NCBI GenBank assembly: GCA_964494625.1
Contig: CAZBRT010000001.1
Location: 1-64,000 of the forward strand
Origin: UBA2784 sp964494625
GTDB lineage: Bacteria > Pseudomonadota > Alphaproteobacteria > Micropepsales > Micropepsaceae
Direction of reading: 5' to 3'
Length of the DNA stretch: 64,000 bases
Positions 8,581 through 18,343 of the stretch are shown here, one piece after another. The stretch's first letter is position 1. Each line of letters starts with the position of its first letter. The position numbers were made by a program, and so were the translations under genes. Under the pieces are notes generated by a model that was not told the DNA's origin, ran no database searches, and saw only the letters and a list, made by a program, of their open reading frames with translations.

Positions 8581-9722
8581 CGCCGCGCTTGCCCGCCGAG
8601 CATGGCCTGCTCAATCCGCTCGCTCCAAATATGTTTTAAAGCCATCACAATGCGCTCTGCTGCTTTTCCATCCCAGAACTCAGGGATTGTTCCGACTTTC
8701 CACTTCCCTGCAAACAGCCGATCAAACCATGGCGCCAATGCCGCCGGATCGGTGCCAACCAATTCGTTTGTGCCCATTGAAACGGTCTCAGGCCGCTCGG
8801 TGTTCTCTCTGAGCGTCATGCAAGGTACGCCCAAGACGGTCGTCTCCTCGGTAATTCCACCTGAATCCGTGATCACGCATCGCGCATTCGAAACGAGGAA
8901 GTTGAACTCCAGGTACGGTTGTGCCGTGACCGGATGAATGCTCGGCGGAAGCTTCGGAAGAGAACTCAGGATCTTGGCTGTTCGTGGATGGACAGGGAAA
9001 ATTACCGGCAGGTTGCGCGCATTCGCATCGATGGCCCTCAGTAGGGCGCTGAGATGGTTGGGGTCGTCAACATTTGCGGGCCGATGGAGCGTCAGTACGA
9101 AGTACTCACCCGTTCTCAGGCCCATTTCCGAAAAGAAGTGCGGTGGCAGAAACTCCCGCTGATGATGCCGGAGCGTATCGATCATGGTGTTGCCGACGAA
9201 ATAGATTCTCTTCTCGGGTATGCCGCTTGCCATCAGATTGCTCCCAGCCTGCCTGCTGGTCGTGAAGAACCAGTTTGTGATTGCGTCGGTCACAAGACGG
9301 TTGATCTCTTCGGGCATTGTCCAGTCGCCTGACCGAATGCCTGCTTCAATGTGACCAACAGCGACGCCCATTTTCTGTGCCGTGATCGCGCAGGCCATGG
9401 TTGACGTGACATCGCCGACTACGAGGCAGAGGCTTGCCGGGTGATTGCGGAGCAATTGCTCGTAGCGCACCATGATTGCAGCCGTTTGTTCGGCCTGCGT
9501 GCCCGACCCTGCTTCAAGATTGACGTGTGGTTCGCGAATGCCCAATTGCCGAAAAAACGCGCCAGACATGGCAGTGTCATAGTGCTGGCCCGTGTGGACA
9601 AGGCGCCAGGGAAGATGCGTATCGCTTTCTGGTCCGGCATTCGTCTCGAGTGCGCGGATAAGGGGCGCGATCTTCATGAAGTTCGGTCGTGCACCTGCGA
9701 TGATGTCAATGAGGTGCGTCAT
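8577..9722 (-). CDS. wecB: UDP-N-acetylglucosamine 2-epimerase (non-hydrolysing)
   Basis: The 381-residue length and motifs fit WecB/MnaA: an N-terminal IIAGARPNFMKIAPLIRAL, LVVGDVTSTMACAI, GHIEAGIRSGDWTMPEEINR with the conserved acidic residues, a VLTLHRPANVDD loop and TDSGGITEETTVLGVPCMTL. The enzyme interconverts UDP-GlcNAc and UDP-ManNAc, or the corresponding uronic-acid or diamino derivatives in WbpI-type relatives. It is cytoplasmic. It is coupled by 4-bp overlaps with the bi-domain oxidoreductase and the methyltransferase. With the UDP-sugar dehydrogenase in this operon it could yield a ManNAcA-type donor. Confidence 0.93.
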   Translation of the reverse strand: MTHLIDIIAGARPNFMKIAPLIRALETNAGPESDTHLPWRLVHTGQHYDTAMSGAFFRQLGIREPHVNLEAGSGTQAEQTAAIMVRYEQLLRNHPASLCLVVGDVTSTMACAITAQKMGVAVGHIEAGIRSGDWTMPEEINRLVTDAITNWFFTTSRQAGSNLMASGIPEKRIYFVGNTMIDTLRHHQREFLPPHFFSEMGLRTGEYFVLTLHRPANVDDPNHLSALLRAIDANARNLPVIFPVHPRTAKILSSLPKLPPSIHPVTAQPYLEFNFLVSNARCVITDSGGITEETTVLGVPCMTLRENTERPETVSMGTNELVGTDPAALAPWFDRLFAGKWKVGTIPEFWDGKAAERIVMALKHIWSERIEQAMLGGQARR

Positions 9723-11830
9723 GCAAGACTACGCGCGATCTCTATCGTGGATCGACTGACCTCGAATATCTCCTCCTGCGGAATGGGTGACATTCCACCA
9801 TTCCGCACTGCATCGACAAAGCTGCGCGCGCAGGCTTTTTGGCCCTTGTCCTGTCGCCAGAGGTTCATCCGGGAGAAGCTGCCCCAGCCCCAGCCGCGCA
9901 GTTTGAAAAAATTCTCAAGCTGCAAAACCTTGCCACCAGCAAAGACCTCTATGCGCTCCTTGGGAAACCCTTTGTAGCCATTGGCCAGATAATGGATGGC
10001 CGCTGTCGAGCCATCGGCGAATTTCAATGCCAGCATGGCATTGTCGTCCCTGACCGAAATCGACGGATGCCGCCCCAAGGCCATTGCCTGATGCGCCGTA
10101 ACCGGATGGCCGGCAAGGTGGCGCGCCAGATCAATGAAGTGGCAAGCCTCACCAATGATGCGCCCGCCACCGATTGCGGGGTCCTGCGTCCAATGATCAG
10201 TGGCAATGTCGCCCGCATTGACCGTGATGATGATGCTTTTGGGTATGTCGAGCCTGGCAAGAAGTTCTTTCATCCGGATGATCTGCGGTGCAAAGCGCCG
10301 ATTGAAGCCCACCATCAAATGCTGGTTTGGCCTTCCGGATGCCTCAGCTTTGATCGCCGTGAGCTCATCCTGCGTCAAGCAGAGCGGCTTTTCGCAGAAG
10401 ACATGCTTGCCTGCCCGCAGGGCCGCGATCACCTGGCGCGCATGCGCGTTATGGCGCGTGGCGATGACGACCGTGTCAATCCCGGGATCATTCAACACGG
10501 CGTTTTCATCGGTCGCCGCATTTGCAAAGCCGAATTTCTTGCCAAAATGGACAGCGCTGACGCCGCCGCCGCTGACGACTGTGTGCAGGCTTGCGCCCGC
10601 GGCCTTGAACGCAGGCATCAGCACGCGGCTGGCATAGTTTCCGGCGCCCAGAAAGCCAACAACCCCCTTGCCTTTCCCAGGTGCTGCGCCGAGCGTCACG
10701 CGACGCGATGGCGGCGCATCCGAAAGTGGTGGAGTGTAGGTGAGCAGAATGCCCAATGACGGCGTATCTGACGCCAGAAGGGCCATCGCCCTTTCCCCCT
10801 CCGTGATCGCGAAACGGTGGGAAATGAGGGGCGCGACATCTAGGGCGCCCTGCGCCATCAGATCGAGCACGGCTTCGAAATTGCGCTGCTCGGTCCAGCG
10901 CACAAAGCCAATGGGATAGTCATGCCCACCTTCCTCGTAAGCAGGATCATACCGCCCCGGCCCATAGGAACAGGACACCTGAAACGTGAGCTCCTTTTCA
11001 TAGAAATCGGCGCGATTGAGCTCCAACCCCACCACACCGACCAGCACAATGCGCCCGCGCTTGCGGCACATGCGGGCGGCCTGTGAAACCGGATCGCTGC
11101 TTTTGGTTGACGCGGTGATGATGACGGCATCAACACCTGCGCCGCGCGAGAAGGCCGTGGCGCGCGCCAGAACATCTTCGCCCGCGGCGGGGTTTACGAC
11201 CTCGGCCCCGAAACGGCGCGCAAGTTCAAGCCGCGCGGGATCAAGGTCTATCCCCATCACCCGGCAACCCTGGGCGCGGAGCATCTGTACGGTCAACAGG
11301 CCGATCATCCCCAGACCGGTGACGACGACACACTCACCTAACTGCGGCTGGACCAAGCGGATGCCCTGGAGCCCGATGGCCGCAAGCACGGTGAAGCTTG
11401 CAGCTTCGTCGCTGACATTTTCCGGGATGCGGGCGCAGAGATTGCGCGACACTGAAGCGATTTCGGCATGTCTGCCGTTGGAAGCAACACGGTCGCCCGG
11501 CGCAAAGCCATCGGTGCGTGATTCAATCACGCGGCCGGCATTGCAATAGCCAAGCGCGAGCGGCTGATCGAGCTTTGAGCGGACGGCATCAAGGGTCGCC
11601 GCGATGCCGTCGGTGCGGGCCTTTTCCAGCACCTGCTTTACACGCTCTGGCTGCTGCAGCGCCTTCTGGATGAGATTTCCCTTGCCAAACTCGACCAGCA
11701 TCCGCTCGGTGCCCGCAGAGACCAGGCTCACCGATGTCTGCAGCAGAACATGACCTTGGCCACATAGCGGAGCCGGAACATCAGCCACAGTTGTCGTGCC
11801 GTTTTTGATGGATTGGAGCAGCTGCTTCAC
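9719..11830 (-). CDS. Bi-domain oxidoreductase (alcohol dehydrogenase-like + Gfo/Idh/MocA)
   Basis: The 703-residue protein is a natural fusion. Residues 1-370 are a medium-chain dehydrogenase with VVVTGLGMIGLLTVQML and GIDLDPARLELA, and no obvious catalytic zinc ligand set. From about 390 a Gfo/Idh/MocA domain begins with GVVGFLGAGNYASRVLMPAF and carries VVIATRHNAHA and VFCEKPLCLT. Such fusions occur in polysaccharide loci next to heparinase-fold proteins and a separate Gfo protein, exactly as here. A coupled oxidation/reduction of a sugar nucleotide is likely, but the reaction is not established. It overlaps both neighbours by 4 bp. Confidence 0.88.
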   Translation of the reverse strand: MKQLLQSIKNGTTTVADVPAPLCGQGHVLLQTSVSLVSAGTERMLVEFGKGNLIQKALQQPERVKQVLEKARTDGIAATLDAVRSKLDQPLALGYCNAGRVIESRTDGFAPGDRVASNGRHAEIASVSRNLCARIPENVSDEAASFTVLAAIGLQGIRLVQPQLGECVVVTGLGMIGLLTVQMLRAQGCRVMGIDLDPARLELARRFGAEVVNPAAGEDVLARATAFSRGAGVDAVIITASTKSSDPVSQAARMCRKRGRIVLVGVVGLELNRADFYEKELTFQVSCSYGPGRYDPAYEEGGHDYPIGFVRWTEQRNFEAVLDLMAQGALDVAPLISHRFAITEGERAMALLASDTPSLGILLTYTPPLSDAPPSRRVTLGAAPGKGKGVVGFLGAGNYASRVLMPAFKAAGASLHTVVSGGGVSAVHFGKKFGFANAATDENAVLNDPGIDTVVIATRHNAHARQVIAALRAGKHVFCEKPLCLTQDELTAIKAEASGRPNQHLMVGFNRRFAPQIIRMKELLARLDIPKSIIITVNAGDIATDHWTQDPAIGGGRIIGEACHFIDLARHLAGHPVTAHQAMALGRHPSISVRDDNAMLALKFADGSTAAIHYLANGYKGFPKERIEVFAGGKVLQLENFFKLRGWGWGSFSRMNLWRQDKGQKACARSFVDAVRNGGMSPIPQEEIFEVSRSTIEIARSLA

Positions 11831-13005
11831 ATCACCATTCCATCCTGAAAGGCCAGGGCAATGGCGCGCCCCTGCTCATGGGATTGTTTGACCGCAAGAA
11901 AGAGGCGCGCGGTGTCGATCACATGCTGGCGCTCGCCGGCCGGTTGCGGGGCGCTGTTACTGCTGGCATGCAGGCTCGCCACAACATTCTCTGCATGACC
12001 GTGATCCCGGTGCCAGCCCCCGGCGGTCTTTCGCTTTTCTCCACGCGCGAAGGCCAGAGACTTGAAGTCCTTGATCTCGGCCAGGAGATTGCCTCGATGG
12101 AGATTCACGACTTCCCTGACCCCCTCAAACGTATGCCCCTTGGCGGAGAAAGTGATCGCCGCCATGGATCCGTCGCCAAACGCAATCGTCGTAACATAAT
12201 CTGATCGAGAGCCGGCAGGGGCAACCGTTGTTACTGACAGGGGCCAACGCCCCTCGGGCGCGACGGTCTCGAGGCTCAAGTCAGTCCAATGGCACAGATT
12301 CCCCAGAATTCTTCCTCCCTCCTCGGGACTAAAATACCAGTGGTCATCGTCAATCTGGTGACCAGCGACAAACCAATTGATCATGACGGGCCCACTCTCT
12401 GCCGCAAGCAGCTCTTTGAGGCGTCTGAACAAGGGCGAGCGAGGCCGGTTGAAGCCAAGAAAGACTTTGGCGGAAGGGTGTGCCTGCATCGCGGCTGCCA
12501 ATCTGGCCAGCTGATCCTGCGAGACGACATGTGGCTTCTCGATATGCACATGTTTGCCTGCCTCTATGCATTGAATTGCATATTCTGCGTGGCTTGCATG
12601 ATTGGACGCGACGTAAACGAGGCCTATTGAATGATCATTGCGGATCTCCGCGAAATCCGTGGTCGCGTATGCGCCACCATATCGCTTGACCAGAGAGCGG
12701 GCGCGCGGGCGCGATATATCCATGGCACCACGAAGGAATGTCCGCTTCTGGCGCGATAGATAGTGGGCAATGTTGCTATAGCTGAAGCTGCCACAGCCGA
12801 CGATGCCGATGGTTCTGTCCTTGTGCTCCGGATCCCGGCATGAGGGATTGTCCCACCGTTTACCCGGGAAACTCTCCTCTGCCTTCAGATGGTATTGTCC
12901 GCGGATCTTGCTGATCGTGCGCGAGAAGCCATAGAGTTCGAAATAGCGCACGACCTTTCTCACTTTGAAGAAAACGTCTCGTGAAAAGTAGTCCTGCGTC
13001 GACAT
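11827..13005 (-). CDS. Gfo/Idh/MocA family oxidoreductase
   Basis: The 392-residue protein has a roughly 60-residue N-terminal extension, then the NAD-binding fold (TIGIVGCGSFSYSNIAHYL), the VYVASNHASHAEYAIQCIEAGKHVHIEKP segment with the family's EKP lysine, and a C-terminal dimer domain with GGRILGNLCHWTDL. Relatives oxidise or reduce sugar-nucleotide carbons; WbpB (3-keto formation on UDP-GlcNAcA) is one example. No WbpE/WbpD partner is present, so a WbpB role is not proven. It is coupled to the bi-domain oxidoreductase by a 4-bp overlap and may act with it. Confidence 0.85.
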   Translation of the reverse strand: MSTQDYFSRDVFFKVRKVVRYFELYGFSRTISKIRGQYHLKAEESFPGKRWDNPSCRDPEHKDRTIGIVGCGSFSYSNIAHYLSRQKRTFLRGAMDISRPRARSLVKRYGGAYATTDFAEIRNDHSIGLVYVASNHASHAEYAIQCIEAGKHVHIEKPHVVSQDQLARLAAAMQAHPSAKVFLGFNRPRSPLFRRLKELLAAESGPVMINWFVAGHQIDDDHWYFSPEEGGRILGNLCHWTDLSLETVAPEGRWPLSVTTVAPAGSRSDYVTTIAFGDGSMAAITFSAKGHTFEGVREVVNLHRGNLLAEIKDFKSLAFARGEKRKTAGGWHRDHGHAENVVASLHASSNSAPQPAGERQHVIDTARLFLAVKQSHEQGRAIALAFQDGMVM

Positions 13006-13034
13006 TTTCTATCTCCAATCGACCTTGTGGCAAC

Positions 13035-14228
13035 TCAAGAAGGTGTGCCTTCCGCGGGCCAGCCGCGCAGTGAGAACAGCTCTCGTGATTGCCGGATTGT
13101 CTCATCGACTGCCCATTGGCTTGCGAGAAAGGCTTTATTGATTTCTGCCTGACGATGGTCACTTGGCCTGCCCGACTCGGCCTCGATAGCAGCGGCAAAG
13201 GACTTCAAGTTGCTCAAGGGCAGATCGTGCCCGACGTCGGCTTCTGCCAGAGACCGCCAAGGCGTCACATCGGAGATCAGGAGCCGGAGCCCGGCCTGAA
13301 GCGCCTCCGCAATCGCCTGTCCGAAGTTCTCGCCGCGCGAGGGAAGAAAGAAGAGATCGTGCGCAGCCAGGGCGGCAATGACGCCATCCGGTTTTACCGC
13401 ACCCTCAACTCTGATCTGGATGTGGGGGGGTAGACTTTCCATGATCTTTTGGCATTGCCGCCAATAGGCCTGATCCTCGCGCGGGCCATGGATGGTGAAC
13501 CGAACGGGAACCTTGACCTCCCGCAAGACTTCCAGCGCGAATGCAAGATTTTTCATCGGCGAGATGCGCGACAGAAAGACGATGCGCAAGGGTTCGCCGG
13601 GGCGCCGGGGCGCACGAGTGCCTGCCTCATCGGGCTTTCGCGGCACGTTGGCGGCGATACGGACGTTGCTCATCGTTGCAATGCCGGGAAGCGCGCGAAT
13701 GATATCGTCCTGTTCAAAGGCACTCGAAACCTGAAAGGTGATTTTCCGGTAGAGGCCGAGTGTCCTGGCGGCTGCCAGGAACAGCCGCTTCTTGGCCTGC
13801 TTGAGGGCGAGCGCGCCCGCTGAAAATTCTCCCCGCGGCGCGAGGATGACCGGCTTTCGCCGCACGAGGCCAAGCCGCATTGCCATCAGGGGGCCGATCG
13901 TGAAACGCGGCGAAAAGAAGCTGTTGAGGTAGATTGCATCGTGCGGTGTACGGCGGATCAGGCTGGCCATTGGCAAGAGCCTCAACTGATGTGGCGCGCG
14001 GTAGATCACGCCTGCCTTACCTACGTCACGCCAGCATCCAGTGATGATATCCGGGTAGGGCACGTCATCGCCAAGATCCCGGTCAGCCGTGACAACCCGG
14101 AAGTCAATTTCATCACCCAAGGCTTCCACCAGAGTTGCCACGCTGCGAATCGGCCCACCAGCCTTGAACCCGGGAAGATAGGCGGGAACAAAAGTGAGCA
14201 CTTTCAGTTTGCGGTTTCCTAAGGGCAT
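13035..14228 (-). CDS. Glycosyltransferase family 4
   Basis: The 397-residue GT4 enzyme begins KVLTFVPAYLPGFKAGGPIRSV. It contains ILAPRGEFSAGALALKQ, a donor-domain start RIVFLSRISPMKNL, and SRGENFGQAIAEALQAGL with the donor-binding Glu. The ATG at 14228 is used; a TTG at 14294 would add 22 hydrophilic residues not typical of the family. A 29-bp gap separates it from the Gfo gene and 407 bp separate it from the next upstream gene, so it may begin a sub-operon. The sugar transferred is unknown. Confidence 0.85.
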   Translation of the reverse strand: MPLGNRKLKVLTFVPAYLPGFKAGGPIRSVATLVEALGDEIDFRVVTADRDLGDDVPYPDIITGCWRDVGKAGVIYRAPHQLRLLPMASLIRRTPHDAIYLNSFFSPRFTIGPLMAMRLGLVRRKPVILAPRGEFSAGALALKQAKKRLFLAAARTLGLYRKITFQVSSAFEQDDIIRALPGIATMSNVRIAANVPRKPDEAGTRAPRRPGEPLRIVFLSRISPMKNLAFALEVLREVKVPVRFTIHGPREDQAYWRQCQKIMESLPPHIQIRVEGAVKPDGVIAALAAHDLFFLPSRGENFGQAIAEALQAGLRLLISDVTPWRSLAEADVGHDLPLSNLKSFAAAIEAESGRPSDHRQAEINKAFLASQWAVDETIRQSRELFSLRGWPAEGTPS

Positions 14229-14635
14229 TTTTCCATGTGGTGGTTGGAAGACTGTATCAGTGGCGCCTGAGCAGCGCTGGTCTGAAACGGGCAACCGGAA
14301 GGGCCATCGAGGCTCCCGGCGACACCGGGAAGTGGGTCAATTCAACCTCAGCAACTCGTGAACACGCCTTGCCCACGTGTATAAGGTTGAAACCTGATCA
14401 CGGCCCTGCCTTGCGCCCATCAGCCATTTTTTTGGAAGTTCAGGGACAAGGCCGCACATTCATTTACGCTCCCGACGCGAAGGCAAGAGGATGCACCTGC
14501 CTCCTCCTCTGGCCAAGCACACACCTGTTTGATCAATAATCATCGCCTTCGAGGCGGTGTAGCGCGACCCTGCCATTACCCGTGTGGCAACAATTTCACG
14601 GGAGCTACATTTTCCCTGACAACTTCTGATCTGAC
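14229..14635. other. 407-bp gap inside the sugar operon
   Basis: No gene is seen on either strand. A perfect 6-bp hairpin (TCCCGG-cgaca-CCGGGA, 14314-14330) lies inside, without a T-run on the minus strand. This is the largest gap in the otherwise tightly packed minus-strand operon. It could hold an internal promoter or be the remnant of a lost gene. Confidence 0.5.
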
Positions 14636-15832
14636 TCATGCGTCGGACATGCCCCACCTCCGAACGGAGCCAATCTTTGACATATCCGCTTCACGGCATT
14701 TAATTAGGACTTCATAGGCAGCCGCGTAGTCGGCAGTGACTTTCGACATGTCAAACTTTTTCAGGACACGAAGGCGCATTGCAACGCCGATAGCACGACG
14801 TAGGTCGCGGTTGCGTACCAAATTTGAAATGAGTTCCGCGAGCCTCTTTGTGTCTCCGACTGAATAGAGCAAGGTTTTGCCTTCAGATCCGACTTGGAGG
14901 CGCGTACCGGGGATATCTGTCGCTACAATAGGAAGTGACGCCCTCATTCCCTCGAGGACAGAATTAGAATTTCCTTCGTGCGCGGAAGGCAAGACCAGAA
15001 TGTCAGCAGAACCCAAGAAACTCTCGACATCATCTATGTGACCAACAAAGTGGACATTTCGGAGTCCCAATCGTTGCGCAGAGACTTGCAAGGCAACACC
15101 CTCTGGGCCTGTGCCTGCAATCAAAAGCTCCGCATTCACCCCATCGGCGGTGAGGCTTTTCCACGCCTCAAGCAAGTCGTAGCAACGCTTCTGCTTAACT
15201 AGCCGACTCAAGAACACAACGCGCGCCATCGACCGCGACTCATCCACCGCGAACTCTTCTTTTCCCGGCTGAATGCGAATGCCGTTCGGCCGAAAAAGGA
15301 CGCGCGTTTCTGCGACGCCTATGGTTCGAAGTTCCCCAACGCTCGCTTCGTTCATGGCCACAAAACAGTCGGCACAAAGAAGAATGCGGATTCTCAAACG
15401 ACCCAAGAAAGTGCCGCGGGCTCCTGGAATGCCACGCTCTCCAGTGTTTGCAAGCTTGACAACGCATTTCTTGCGCATGATTTTTGCCAGCATGACCGCG
15501 ATGGCACTGAACCAGCTAAGCGTATGCACGTGAACAATTTCAAAGGTCAACCTCAGTCCAACCACCTGCCTAGCCAAGGACCAAGCAGTAAGCAGCAGGC
15601 CAACCAGTGGCAGCTTGCTTTCCTGGATTCGGATGACAGTTACACCACTCACGAGCGGGTCTTGCTCGTGCGACTTCGCAAAGCGATAGCTCAGCACTGT
15701 CACTTTGTGACCAAATTTCGGCAACTGCATGCTGAGTTCGAACGCCTGGCGTTCGAGCCCTCCTACTACTGGTGGCGGAAATCGCGGAACAACCATCAGT
15801 ATTCCGGGATTGACCGAGAGAGGTTTCGTCAA
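14636..15832 (-). CDS. Glycosyltransferase family 4
   Basis: The 398-residue GT4 enzyme starts ILMVVPRFPPPVVGGLERQA with the Gly-rich nucleotide loop. It continues with VHVHTLSWFSAIAV, the donor-domain start RVVFLSRLVKQKRCYDLLEAW, LLIAGTGPEGVAL and PSAHEGNSNSVLEGMRASLP, which includes the second Glu of the EX7E motif. It has no membrane segment. It is coupled to the following GT4 gene by a 4-bp overlap. It resembles its two upstream GT4 neighbours in layout and may be a paralogue. Acceptor and sugar are unknown. Confidence 0.85.
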   Translation of the reverse strand: MTKPLSVNPGILMVVPRFPPPVVGGLERQAFELSMQLPKFGHKVTVLSYRFAKSHEQDPLVSGVTVIRIQESKLPLVGLLLTAWSLARQVVGLRLTFEIVHVHTLSWFSAIAVMLAKIMRKKCVVKLANTGERGIPGARGTFLGRLRIRILLCADCFVAMNEASVGELRTIGVAETRVLFRPNGIRIQPGKEEFAVDESRSMARVVFLSRLVKQKRCYDLLEAWKSLTADGVNAELLIAGTGPEGVALQVSAQRLGLRNVHFVGHIDDVESFLGSADILVLPSAHEGNSNSVLEGMRASLPIVATDIPGTRLQVGSEGKTLLYSVGDTKRLAELISNLVRNRDLRRAIGVAMRLRVLKKFDMSKVTADYAAAYEVLIKCREADMSKIGSVRRWGMSDA

Positions 15833-17058
15833 GATTGCCTTCGTCCTTTACTCTCAGTTCCAACTCTGTCGCCTGTTACCTCCCGGTAGATCTCGAGATG
15901 CTGTTCGCATATCTGGCGCAGCGAGTAGCCCATGATCATGCGGTCTCTGCCGGCTGCCCCGCATCTCGCCCGCATAGTAGGGTCGACGATAATTTGTTCC
16001 AATGCCTGTTTCATTTCCTCTCCATCTCCTGCGGGCACGACAATGCCGGCGCCAGGCTTGGTCAAGACAATTTCGCTGCCCGAGACATCGGTGCTGACGA
16101 TTGGCAGTGCGGAAGCCATTGCTTCCAGCAGGCTATTTGACATGCCTTCATGAAGCGATGAGAGGACGTAGAAATCGGCGGCCTGATACCAGATCGAAGT
16201 GTCGGGATAATGCCCGACAAGCCTGACTGAGTGGGCCAGGCCATGATCCTGGACAATACCATGCAAGGCCTGCTTGAGCGGCCCGTCACCAACTATGACC
16301 AAGAGTGGCTGCTCGCCGCAGCTAGACTGAAGCGTGCGCCAGACGGCAAGGAGGTGTGGCAGATCTTTGGCGGGGTCGAGCCTGCACACCTGCAGGGCAA
16401 TCGTACGATCTAGGGGGAGACCCAATACTCTGCGGGCCTGATCGCGCTCAGCCTTTCCGGCAGGTTTGAACTTCTCCGTGTCGACGCTGTTTGGGACTAT
16501 GCTGATTCTCTGCGCCGGAACGCCAAACGCGAGTGCCTCATCGCGACCGATTGTGGTCAGAGCCACGATCCGACCAAATGATGAGACTGCTCTCTTGAGT
16601 AGGCCTATTTTTCCGAAGAAGCCTGCTCGCGCAAGATTGCCTATCCCTTCCTCCCCTGTGCTTTGCAGTCTTACGACCTTTGCTACTCGTAGCGATCTGA
16701 CCAAGGACATTGCTACCAAGCAGGCGGGAGACAAGGAGAAGCAGTGCCAGACGTCAAACCTATGCCGATTGCGCAAGAGGAAGATCAGCAAGGCAACGGT
16801 AGCGGTAAGTGTGCTGAGGAATCTGGTGTTAGCACTGGGGAGCCTATGGACCCGGTAAGGCCGCTCCTTGTCGGACTGATCCGACCTATTTGGCGTAAAG
16901 GTCACCACTTCGACATAGACACCACGGTGCACCAGAGATACTGCCAGGCTGGCGGCTGCCTTCTCATAGCCGCCGATATGCGGGTGGAACTGATGGCTGA
17001 TCAGAAGGACGCGAAGTGTATCGGCGCTCGCCACCCTGCTACCCACGGAACATTTCAT
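15829..17058 (-). CDS. Glycosyltransferase family 4
   Basis: The 409-residue GT4 protein has VLLISHQFHPHIGGYEKAAAS, FDVWHCFSLSPACLVAM, VPNSVDTEKFKPAGKAERDQ, the donor motif ALQVCRLDPAKDLPHLLAVW and SSLHEGMSNSLLEAMASALP (EX7E). A leader of about 14 residues precedes the fold. The start overlaps the Wzy stop by about 20 bp and the stop overlaps the next GT by 4 bp, so expression is coupled. It is predicted to build the repeat unit at the cytoplasmic face. Confidence 0.85.
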   Translation of the reverse strand: MKCSVGSRVASADTLRVLLISHQFHPHIGGYEKAAASLAVSLVHRGVYVEVVTFTPNRSDQSDKERPYRVHRLPSANTRFLSTLTATVALLIFLLRNRHRFDVWHCFSLSPACLVAMSLVRSLRVAKVVRLQSTGEEGIGNLARAGFFGKIGLLKRAVSSFGRIVALTTIGRDEALAFGVPAQRISIVPNSVDTEKFKPAGKAERDQARRVLGLPLDRTIALQVCRLDPAKDLPHLLAVWRTLQSSCGEQPLLVIVGDGPLKQALHGIVQDHGLAHSVRLVGHYPDTSIWYQAADFYVLSSLHEGMSNSLLEAMASALPIVSTDVSGSEIVLTKPGAGIVVPAGDGEEMKQALEQIIVDPTMRARCGAAGRDRMIMGYSLRQICEQHLEIYREVTGDRVGTESKGRRQS

Positions 17059-18343
17059 TTTGTCTGGCTACCGCGAGGCCCACTGCAACGACGGCGACCG
17101 GTGCAGCGTCGTGCATATTGTGACTTGAGAGGAACGCTACTGTCATCCAAATCCACAGGAGCTGGCGCCTTAGACTCCTGCTGCGTGAGAAGAAGGCCAA
17201 TGCTCCAAGTAGGGCCCAGAAGAGCACGTAAGCACCGCCCCAACCCCAACCGAAGTCCAAGGTAAATGCGAGAAACATGTTATGAGGACCCTGAAACATA
17301 AGCGACGATTTTGATGCACCAGCACCCAGCCCAGAGGGGTTCTCGGTAATGAGGATCCACGAATATTGTGCGGCATCGACGCGTGCCGCTGTGGAGTCAT
17401 CGCCGCTTTCAAAGCCTGTCAAAATCGACCGGATACGATACGCCGCTTCAAACTCAAGCGAGTTCGACTGATCAAGAGCGATGAGTAGCAATGCGATTCC
17501 AAGCGCCGAAAAGGCTGCAGCAAGAGTCCCAAGCACGACAGACCTGGCGCTGTATCGCGAGGAAGCCCACCAGATCACTATCAATGCTATGGCCACAATT
17601 CCTGCACGGCTGGCAGTGAGCAGTACTGCCAAAGTTACCAAGACAACCAACATCCAATCAAAGCGCGAAAGGCGACCACGGCGTGCGGAAAGGAGCAATG
17701 CGAGGCAGCCGGTCATGACGGCCGCCGCAAAGTTTGGGTTACCAAAGAGGCCGGACACGCGCCCTGGAGCTGAACTAAAAAACTCTGGTAGGAAAACTAT
17801 CTCAATCGTAAAGATTCCAAAAGAAACCAGCACCGAGAGTTTGATTCCCCTCAGGATTCCCGATCTCCCCCCTGAGGAAGTCATGGCAACTGCAATTCCG
17901 AAAAACGCGATCAGGGAGACAGCGGCAGAGGTGGTGTGGCCGCGCTCGCCTTCTCCAGGGTCAATAAATCTGCTAATCAGCTCGATGAGCAAGAATAATG
18001 AAAATACCAATGACTCCTTTGAAACATTTCGCAGACTCCATGTATAAGTACTATACAACGTAATAAAAACTGATGATAATATTATTGCAAGGGTCAACGA
18101 CGGCGCGACAAACTGGACGCCCAACAAGGCCCAAAGAGCGGGCACCCCGACGAGATTTGTAACTGTAGCGAATGAAAGCACTATCGCCAGAAGATGCTCC
18201 CCGCCGATCAGAGAGCGAATGTAAGGGTGGCGATCCCGCTGCGATTGTCCCCCTCGAGAGGAATTTCCTCTTTCCCTTGATGGCCACTTCAGCGATGGTG
18301 ATTGCTGATCTCGTGATCGTGGATCTCTGGATTGAAGTCTCAA
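17039..18343 (-). CDS. O-antigen polymerase/ligase family protein (Wzy-like)
   Basis: The 434-residue protein has about 11 hydrophobic segments after a hydrophilic, Arg/Ser-rich N-terminus of about 45 residues. It carries the Wzy_C-type signatures SGLFGNPNFAAAVMTGCLAL and a large periplasmic loop with NPSGLGAGASKSSLMFQGPHNMF before GWGWGGAYVL. These match O-antigen ligase/polymerase proteins, which polymerise lipid-linked repeat units in the periplasm. It sits between GT4 genes and below Wzx and AsnB in the same transcript. A second member of the family is at 28340-29833, so this one is the likelier polymerase for this operon. The start is uncertain because of the long hydrophilic leader. Confidence 0.82.
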   Translation of the reverse strand: MRLQSRDPRSRDQQSPSLKWPSRERGNSSRGGQSQRDRHPYIRSLIGGEHLLAIVLSFATVTNLVGVPALWALLGVQFVAPSLTLAIILSSVFITLYSTYTWSLRNVSKESLVFSLFLLIELISRFIDPGEGERGHTTSAAVSLIAFFGIAVAMTSSGGRSGILRGIKLSVLVSFGIFTIEIVFLPEFFSSAPGRVSGLFGNPNFAAAVMTGCLALLLSARRGRLSRFDWMLVVLVTLAVLLTASRAGIVAIALIVIWWASSRYSARSVVLGTLAAAFSALGIALLLIALDQSNSLEFEAAYRIRSILTGFESGDDSTAARVDAAQYSWILITENPSGLGAGASKSSLMFQGPHNMFLAFTLDFGWGWGGAYVLFWALLGALAFFSRSRSLRRQLLWIWMTVAFLSSHNMHDAAPVAVVAVGLAVARQNEMFRG

